Positions 58,984 to 64,000 of a stretch of DNA of 64,000 nucleotides are shown in pieces. The stretch's first letter is position 1. Each line of letters starts with the position of its first letter. Below the pieces are notes generated by a model. It was given only the letters and a program-made list of their open reading frames with translations, ran no database searches and was not told where the DNA came from. The stretch comes from DASWNP01 sp036399175 (GTDB lineage: Bacteria > Acidobacteriota > Blastocatellia > Pyrinomonadales > Pyrinomonadaceae): contig DASWNP010000019.1 in assembly GCA_036399175.1 (NCBI GenBank), forward strand, positions 10,516-74,515, written 5' to 3'. Position numbers and translations under genes: made by a program.

Positions 58984-60477
58984 ATGACACAACGCGCCTC
59001 ACTCATGCGCCAACTGGAAAACCCCGCGCTGACTCCTAATCAACGCGCAGAGCTTCGCTGCCAAGTAGCAAGAGAACTGGAAGACAAAGGAGAGTACGAG
59101 GCCGCACGCGAAGCATTAGGCGGGTTATGGCAAGGTGTTGGAGAAAGGCCACACGTCGAAGGCTTGGAGCAAAGTACAGCCGCCGAAGTGCTCTTGCGGG
59201 TCGGAGTGCTGACAGGATGGCTCGGAAGCATCCATGAGATAAAAGATGCTCAGGAGCGGGCGAAGAATTTAATCAGTGAGAGCGCCCGCCTGTTCGAGTC
59301 GCAGAAGAAGATACTTGAATCAGAGACAGAGTTGGCTTTTTGCTATTGGCGAGAGGGCGGATATGATGAAGCGCGCGTTATCCTTCGTGACGTACTCTCG
59401 CAACTGAAAACCGATAGTGAGTTGAAAGCTAAGGCTATCCTCAGAAGTGCTATTGTCGAATGGTCTTCTCTCTACTATAGCAATGCGCTCTGTATCCTGT
59501 CCGATGCCGCGCCGCTTTTCGAGAAGATAAATAACCCCACAATCAAAGGCGGATACTTCGACGCTCTTGCGGGTGTCTTAGTAAACTTGGGCGCGTCCGA
59601 ACACAGAGAAGATTACACTGACCGCGCTTTCGTAGAGTACGCTGCGGCAAGCTTTCACTTTGAGCAAGCAGGCCATAAACGATACCTTGCCAACGTCGAA
59701 AATAATCTCGGATTTCTTTACTTCAAAGTTGGAAAGTTTACAGAAGCACATAAGCATTTAGACTACGCTCGCCGCATCCTCACAAGTCTTAAAGATAGCG
59801 GTACAGTGGCACAAGTTGACGAGACTCGCGCCCGCGTCTTCATCGCTCAAGAGAAGTATAGCCATGCTGAGAGTGTGGCGCGTTCGGCTGTGCGTATCTT
59901 AGAGAAGGGCGGCAGACAGTCTCTATTAGCGGAAGCCTTGACGACTCACGGTGTAGCCTTAGCCCGTCTTTCATACCATGAGCAAGCACGCTTCACTCTT
60001 TATCGTGCTGTAGAAGTGGCGCACGTATCAGGAGCGGTCAACACAGCCGGACACGCCGCGCTCGCTATCATCGAAGAGTTAAGCGGACATTTATCGGCAG
60101 ACGAAATGCAGGCCGTTTATCAGAGGGCGTATCAATGGCTTTTAGCTTCTCAAGAGTCACATACTTTGCAGCGTCTTCTTAAAGCTGCCAATCGAGTCTT
60201 GAGCGCATACGGCGGCGCACAAGGGACGCTTAGCAAGTTGGAAGCAGGAACGAAAGGGACGCTCAAAGATGTAATGCTGAAGTATGAGAAAGAGATTCTA
60301 AGACAGGCTCTTCGCGCAGCTAACGGAAGTGTGACGCGGGCGGCAGACTTACTCGGTATCCACTATCAATCACTCGTATACGCATTAAAGAATCGCCACA
60401 GGGATTTAGTGTTGGAGAGAAGCCCTGCCAAGCCGCGTAAGCCTTACAGACGTAGCATCATCAAAAAGCCTGAATAA
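58984..60477 (+). CDS. TPR-repeat regulator with C-terminal Fis-type HTH
   Basis: A 497-residue soluble protein. Residues about 1-420 are TPR-like helical repeats (NPALTPNQRAELRCQVAREL, YLANVENNLGFLYFKVGKF, ARVFIAQEKYSHAESVARSA, GVALARLSYHEQARFTLYRA). The C-terminal 65 residues hold a Fis/HTH_8 helix-turn-helix: EILRQALRAANGSVTRAADL, then LGIHYQSLVYALKNRHRDL, with a basic tail RKPYRRSIIKK. This is the mirror image of RRNPP peptide receptors, where the HTH is N-terminal. TPR grooves commonly bind peptides. Divergent from a secreted peptide gene with palindromes in between, it is likely a peptide-responsive regulator of that gene and itself. The ligand is inferred, not shown. Confidence 0.8.
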   Translation: MTQRASLMRQLENPALTPNQRAELRCQVARELEDKGEYEAAREALGGLWQGVGERPHVEGLEQSTAAEVLLRVGVLTGWLGSIHEIKDAQERAKNLISESARLFESQKKILESETELAFCYWREGGYDEARVILRDVLSQLKTDSELKAKAILRSAIVEWSSLYYSNALCILSDAAPLFEKINNPTIKGGYFDALAGVLVNLGASEHREDYTDRAFVEYAAASFHFEQAGHKRYLANVENNLGFLYFKVGKFTEAHKHLDYARRILTSLKDSGTVAQVDETRARVFIAQEKYSHAESVARSAVRILEKGGRQSLLAEALTTHGVALARLSYHEQARFTLYRAVEVAHVSGAVNTAGHAALAIIEELSGHLSADEMQAVYQRAYQWLLASQESHTLQRLLKAANRVLSAYGGAQGTLSKLEAGTKGTLKDVMLKYEKEILRQALRAANGSVTRAADLLGIHYQSLVYALKNRHRDLVLERSPAKPRKPYRRSIIKKPE

Positions 60478-60487
60478 AAGGACTTGT

Positions 60488-60533
60488 ACTACAGCCGTGT
60501 AGTGGCTTAATATCTACCATGTAATAGATATTA
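60488..60533. terminator. Two consecutive hairpins after the regulator gene
   Basis: ACTACA-GCCG-TGTAGT (60488-60503), then TAATATCTA (60508-60516) pairing with TAGATATTA (60525-60533). Placed just after the stop at 60477 and before the next gene; the AT-rich second one could instead be an operator. Confidence 0.5.
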
Positions 60534-60588
60534 CCCTATAGGCTTGAATCACTCGCATAATTTCCCATGTATAGTTTCAGGTAATCAC

Positions 60589-61269
60589 ATGGCGTCCCTA
60601 AATATCCCAGAACCCGTCATAACTGGACTCACAAAAATCGCTACGATTTCGGAGGACTCATTTCGGGAGTTGCTGTCCGCTCTTGAACATATACCTGCAA
60701 GGATACGGCAGCATCGCATCTTTGATGACTCCACGCTTAAACTTAAAACCATTTCGCCAGAGGAAATGAAGGGTATAAGGGAAGCTATATTGCCCGTTAT
60801 AGCCAGTCAGGGCAACATCAAAGAATCCGTATCAGATTACGTTGATAGTATTGCCACTTCACTGAAAGAAGATAATCGAGAGAACGTGAAGTGGACTGAC
60901 TCCGATAAGACTTTCAAGCGGTTTAAGGAACGTCTTACTGCGCTCTTTAGCATTGAATCTCTTCAATTAGTAGCGAAGGCACATGATGTTCTGTTGGAAC
61001 ACGCCCGAACCTTTAGTAGGGCGCGCATCATATCAGATATTCGCCCAGTCTTTGGAGATAAGGTTGAAGAGCCTCCTATCGCCGCAGTAATCGTACACAT
61101 GCTAAATATCGCTTATGTCGATAGCGGCAAAAGGAAAGAGTTTGTCGTCGCGCTAGACACCAAAGATATTCAGCTTTTAATGGACGCGCTCAAGCGTGCT
61201 CAGGATAAGACTGAAAGCCTTCAATCTGTTATCGCTTCGACAAACATGACCTATATTCCGGTAGTGTAA
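60589..61269 (+). CDS. Uncharacterised transposon-borne protein
   Basis: The start MASLNIPEPVITGLTKIATI (60589) is preferred over the TTG at 60544. The 226-residue helical protein has no motif I recognise (FRELLSALEHIPARIRQHRI, TLKLKTISPEEMKGIREAIL, VVALDTKDIQLLMDALKRAQ). It is the first gene of a tight run (9-nt gap to the next gene) leading to the DUF433/DUF5615 pair, so it probably belongs to the same operon and may modify the toxin-antitoxin system. Confidence 0.65.
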   Translation: MASLNIPEPVITGLTKIATISEDSFRELLSALEHIPARIRQHRIFDDSTLKLKTISPEEMKGIREAILPVIASQGNIKESVSDYVDSIATSLKEDNRENVKWTDSDKTFKRFKERLTALFSIESLQLVAKAHDVLLEHARTFSRARIISDIRPVFGDKVEEPPIAAVIVHMLNIAYVDSGKRKEFVVALDTKDIQLLMDALKRAQDKTESLQSVIASTNMTYIPVV

Positions 61270-61278
61270 AGGTGCGTC

Positions 61279-61761
61279 ATGTCGGCAGAGTTAAAATACA
61301 AACGTACTCAAGACGACATACCCGTCATTGAAGAGAAGCCGGTGTATAGGATTACAAGGCCGGATAGGGCAGACCACGCAAAACTTCAGGCTTACATTCG
61401 CTCACTTCAAGAACACGGTCGTCAGCTAGGCGAAATCGCAATAAGTCTTCAAGAAGAGCGAGAGCGAGCCAAAGAAGCAGACCGTGACATACATCCAGAA
61501 GTTCGCGAGTTAGCCGAGAATTTGTGTGATAAGCACCCAAGCGTTGTTACGAACGAAAGAGTGCTCGGCGGAGCACCACACATCAGGGGAACGCGGCTTA
61601 GTGTGGCACGCATACTAACGTGCCTTTACCATCTTGAGAGCATAGATGCCGTTGTGGGGGATTTGGGGCAAAGGATTAGTAGAGAGCAGGTCAAAGAAGC
61701 TATAGCATACGCTCACGACTTTTTGGAGATGGCTTGTGACCCGCCTGAGACTAATGATTGA
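61279..61761 (+). CDS. DUF433 antitoxin-like protein
   Basis: A 160-residue protein. The C-terminal half is the DUF433 winged-helix domain (LGGAPHIRGTRLSVARILTC, then RISREQVKEAIAYAHDFLEM), common in antitoxins of the PIN-like DUF5615 group. The N-terminal part is charged (LQEHGRQLGEIAISLQEERE, coiled-coil-like). The ATG follows AAAGGTG. Its end overlaps the toxin GTG by 26 nt, typical of coupled toxin-antitoxin pairs. It presumably binds DNA and the partner toxin. Confidence 0.82.
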   Translation: MSAELKYKRTQDDIPVIEEKPVYRITRPDRADHAKLQAYIRSLQEHGRQLGEIAISLQEERERAKEADRDIHPEVRELAENLCDKHPSVVTNERVLGGAPHIRGTRLSVARILTCLYHLESIDAVVGDLGQRISREQVKEAIAYAHDFLEMACDPPETND

Positions 61762-62146
61762 CCAAAACCTAGCAGGTTTAGACGCTACGCTGAATGGCCT
61801 TTATCCTAGACACATAAAGGCCGTAAGCACGCTCGATTTTGGTAATGATTTTCATGACTATACGGAAGACGAGGATTTAGTGCGATTAGGAAGCGAAGAG
61901 CGATATATTTTGCTTACGTCTGACACTAATTCAATAAACACAAGGAAGTTTCCGCCATGTTCACATGGCGGGATTATTAAGATGGCAGGGATGCCATCAA
62001 AGGATGAAGTTCTAACGCGCATAAAGAAACTAATACGGTCAGGCCCTCATTACCTAAAGCAGATTCGCGCTCATTTCACACATCTTAACTCGGACGGCGC
62101 AATAATCTACAAGGAACACGATGAAGTAGTGGAAGTGAGGTTCTAA
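61736..62146 (+). CDS. DUF5615 PIN-like toxin
   Basis: A 136-residue protein starting at GTG (61736). It has the DUF5615 pattern: acidic start RLRLMIDQNLAGLD (Asp in MIDQN), EDEDLVRLGSEERYILLTSD and the later SDTNSIN, a PIN-like acidic triad arrangement for Mg2+-dependent RNA cleavage. It is coupled to the DUF433 gene upstream and to the small Lys-rich gene downstream (TAATG overlap). RNase activity is inferred from the family. Confidence 0.8.
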   Translation: MTRLRLMIDQNLAGLDATLNGLYPRHIKAVSTLDFGNDFHDYTEDEDLVRLGSEERYILLTSDTNSINTRKFPPCSHGGIIKMAGMPSKDEVLTRIKKLIRSGPHYLKQIRAHFTHLNSDGAIIYKEHDEVVEVRF

Positions 62147-62301
62147 TGAATAAGCAAGCACAGACAGAGCCGCGTAGCGAAGCAGATACCTTCACTGAAC
62201 TCACTAGGAAACTCTTAGCAGTTCCGAAGAAAGAAGTTGATAAAGAAAAAGCCAAGTACGAGAAAAAGAAAGCACGCGAAAACGAAAAGCGGGCTAAGTA
62301 A
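62146..62301 (+). CDS. Small Lys/Glu-rich protein of the toxin-antitoxin operon
   Basis: 51 residues (MNKQAQTEPRSEADTFTELT, then RKLLAVPKKEVDKEKAKYEK and a KRAK end). Its ATG overlaps the toxin stop (TAATG), so it is certainly co-translated. The highly charged helical C-terminus resembles a coiled coil. Too short for homology claims; it may be an accessory of the toxin-antitoxin pair. A terminator follows and meets the convergent transposase gene. Confidence 0.7.
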   Translation: MNKQAQTEPRSEADTFTELTRKLLAVPKKEVDKEKAKYEKKKARENEKRAK

Positions 62302-62308
62302 CCCGCTT
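62287..62308. terminator. Convergent hairpin between the small gene and the transposase
   Basis: AAGCGGG (62287-62293) pairs with CCCGCTT (62302-62308); the first arm lies inside the last codons of the small gene. Confidence 0.6.
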
Positions 62309-62336
62309 CCGTTTGCCGCGCTTTTGACGTTTCGAT

Positions 62337-63284
62337 TCAGTGTTCAGTAAGACCTTTGCCCGTTAGTTCCTCATAAGTCAGTCTCTTTCCTGCAACCTGC
62401 TTTACTGTCTCAACAAACCTGTCAGCGTCTTTACCTTTGCGCGTGTTGAATCTGAACGTCTGTTCATCCAAATATCTGAACAGGTGGAACGGCTCAACCG
62501 ATACATACGTTCCCTTGATGCTGCGCTTCAAGAGACACCAAAAGTTCTCTATGCTGTTAGTGTGAATCTGACCGTCAACGTACTTTTCCGCATGGTCTAT
62601 CACCTGATGGACGTAGTCTTCTCTCAGGCCATTGTAGCCCTTCCATCCATCTGTGAACAGTTCCGCGCCTTGCTCAACATGACACTTCACTTCACCGTGT
62701 AGTGTGGCCTGTGTCGCATCGCAAATAACCTTCGCTCTCACCTTGCCGTTACGTTCTAGCAGACCCATCACAGCGACCTTGCCGCTTCCGCCCGTGCCTG
62801 TAATCTTCCGCGCTCGCTCGCTTCTGTGCATGTTGCGAGCAAGACCGCCGATGTATGTCTCATCAACTTCCACCTGACCGGATAGCTTCTCAAATGTTCC
62901 GGTCTGCATGGCTAGCCGGATGCGATGCAAGAGAAACCATGCCGATTTTTGAGTCACGCCGAGCGCGCGGTGAATCTCGTATGAACTGATACCATTCTTC
63001 GCGTTGGCAATCATCCAGATAGCGGCGAGCCACTTGTCCAGCTTAATCGCGCTGTCTTCCATGATAGTTCCGACCTTCACGCTGAACTGCTTATGACAAG
63101 CTTTGTTCATACACTTCCACATGCGGCGCGTTGAAAGGTAAGATACTGCTTTGCCTTCACAGTGAGGGCAAGTGACACCTTCAGGCCAGCGAAGCATAGC
63201 CATAAAGGTTACGCATGTATCAGCGTCGGAGAAGTAAAGAATGGCCTCTTGGAGTGTCTTGGGGAAGTTGGCTTCGTGTTCCAT
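62337..63284 (-). CDS. IS1595-family (ISXO2-like) transposase
   Basis: 315 residues. An N-terminal zinc ribbon (VTCPHCEGKAVSYLSTRRMW, then KCMNKACHKQF) is followed by a helical DNA-binding part (GISSYEIHRALGVTQKSAWF) and the DDE core: Asp in QVEVDETYIGG, Asp in ELFTDGWKGY and Asn/Glu in HTNSIENFWCLLKRS. The length and order match the family. It is encoded on the minus strand, 48 nt from the right inverted repeat. No frameshift or stop is seen, so it should be functional. Confidence 0.93.
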   Translation of the reverse strand: MEHEANFPKTLQEAILYFSDADTCVTFMAMLRWPEGVTCPHCEGKAVSYLSTRRMWKCMNKACHKQFSVKVGTIMEDSAIKLDKWLAAIWMIANAKNGISSYEIHRALGVTQKSAWFLLHRIRLAMQTGTFEKLSGQVEVDETYIGGLARNMHRSERARKITGTGGSGKVAVMGLLERNGKVRAKVICDATQATLHGEVKCHVEQGAELFTDGWKGYNGLREDYVHQVIDHAEKYVDGQIHTNSIENFWCLLKRSIKGTYVSVEPFHLFRYLDEQTFRFNTRKGKDADRFVETVKQVAGKRLTYEELTGKGLTEH

Positions 63285-63305
63285 GAACAGAGTATCGCAT
63301 AAAAC

Positions 63306-63332
63306 TCATGGTGAGTCAAGTATATTATTACC
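63306..63332. repeat. Right terminal inverted repeat
   Basis: Reverse complement of the left end apart from one base; the outer end reads ATTATTACC into the duplication CTCATTAG. Confidence 0.92.
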
Positions 63333-63340
63333 CTCATTAG
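63333..63340. repeat. Target site duplication, right copy
   Basis: CTCATTAG, matching 58543-58550. Confidence 0.9.
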
Positions 63341-64000
63341 CCATGGCCGTTACGATTAGCGACGACAACGGCCAAGTACTTTATTCAAACGGAGCGGCTC
63401 GAAACGGATACCTTCTCGAAAGCAACTTCGATCGTCCGTTCTCCAGTTGGAAAGCAGGAATCGGCCTGAAGAATACAAATCTCGACGACTTCGCGCGCAA
63501 TAGTTTTCTGCAAAGCGCCGGGGCGACTTTCCTGGTAGTGGCGTTCTTGCTTTGTGGTATAGCCCTGACTATACGAGCCACCGACCTCGAAGCACGTCTC
63601 GCGCAGGCGAAATCAAATTTCGTCGCAAACGTCTCGCACGAACTGAAGACGCCGCTATCGCTACTCAGCCTGTTTTCTGAAATCCTTGAACTGGGTCGCG
63701 TTAAAAATGAAGAGAAGAAGATCGAATACTACCGGATCATTCGCCATGAAAGCCTGCGTTTGAACAAGATGATTGATAACATCCTCGATTTCTCGAAAAT
63801 CGAGGCCGGACGGAAAAAGTATGATTTCGCCGAAGGCTCTATGGCAGAAGTGATTGAGGATGTGCTTTCCAGCTATCGCTATCAGATTATTAATTCCGGC
63901 TTCGACGTTCAAACCAACATACAACCCGGTCTGCCGCCGGTCTTAATTGACCGCGATGCGATGGCGCAGGCCATCTCAAATCTGCTTGATAATGGCATTA
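63341..64000 (+). pseudogene. Sensor histidine kinase, 3' part (continues beyond window)
   Basis: Continues the interrupted kinase: end of the sensor (TISDDNGQVLYSNGAARN), a second transmembrane helix (AGATFLVVAFLLCGIALTI), the HisKA box FVANVSHELKTPLSLLSLF with phosphorylatable His, and the start of the ATPase domain up to QAISNLLDNGI (N-box) at the window edge. An ATG at 63342 could start a truncated protein with one membrane helix and the full kinase core, so leaky signalling is possible. Confidence 0.85.

Larger units (their letters stand above)
58551..63332. mobile_element. IS1595-family transposon (4782 bp) with passenger genes
   Basis: Bounded by 27-bp imperfect inverted repeats and the 8-bp duplication CTCATTAG; it carries an ISXO2-like transposase at its right end reading inward. 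Passengers are a small secreted peptide, a TPR-Fis regulator, an uncharacterised protein, a DUF433 antitoxin-like protein, a DUF5615 PIN-like toxin and a Lys-rich small protein. Base composition is AT-richer than the chromosome. Everything looks intact, so it may be active. It disrupts a histidine kinase gene. Confidence 0.93.

Overview
The window is a stretch of a GC-rich bacterial chromosome. It most likely comes from an acidobacterium, perhaps class Blastocatellia or a relative. The best clue is a secreted protein carrying the von Willebrand A variant typical of Acidobacteriota (26863-29142). Large exported proteins, a sortilin/BNR repeat protein, tandem DUF3857 proteins and an RHS toxin fit this. 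No rRNA, tRNA or CRISPR array was seen. The taxon is an inference.

Layout. 1-9.2 kb: two M16 peptidases (one zinc-binding, one without the motif), an M43 metalloprotease, an acyl-CoA dehydrogenase, a lipoprotein and a 1170-residue exported BNR/FN3/PKD/discoidin protein. 9.4-20.6 kb: an APH-like kinase, then an envelope cluster of a transpeptidase-SpoIID-peptidase triple fusion, a membrane protein, an alpha-2-macroglobulin and a DUF1175 protein. 21-34 kb: a Ser/Thr kinase fused to a UvrD-type helicase, HrpB, the VWFA protein, a sortilin-like protein and a Ca2+/H+ antiporter.

34.1-46 kb is accessory. It opens with a more AT-rich two-gene island (ExeA/TniB-like ATPase with a leaderless-looking promoter, and a winged-helix-like protein containing 18-bp hexapeptide repeats). 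A polymorphic toxin locus follows, all on the minus strand: a 2208-residue subtilisin-ricin lectin-RHS protein ending in a HELVH metalloprotease, a candidate lipoprotein immunity gene, a truncated RHS copy (a 1-kb repeat of the main gene) whose JAB-like tip is cut off by one in-frame TAG, and a second candidate immunity gene. 46-57 kb: three secreted plus-strand proteins (Vps62-like, SGNH hydrolase, Tat-exported GDPD), two DUF3857 proteins (one with a degenerate transglutaminase core) and a deoxyribosyltransferase-like/TPR-S protein of the kind seen in conflict systems.

57.8-64 kb: a sensor histidine kinase gene is split by an intact 4782-bp IS1595-type transposon (58551-63332) with 27-bp terminal inverted repeats and an 8-bp target duplication. 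Removing the element and one duplication restores the kinase frame exactly. Besides the transposase, the element carries a small secreted peptide gene, a divergent TPR-Fis regulator with a perfect 22-bp palindrome between them, and a four-gene set that includes a DUF433/DUF5615 toxin-antitoxin pair. The peptide/regulator pair looks like an undescribed signalling module travelling on a transposon and is the best candidate for a new system here.
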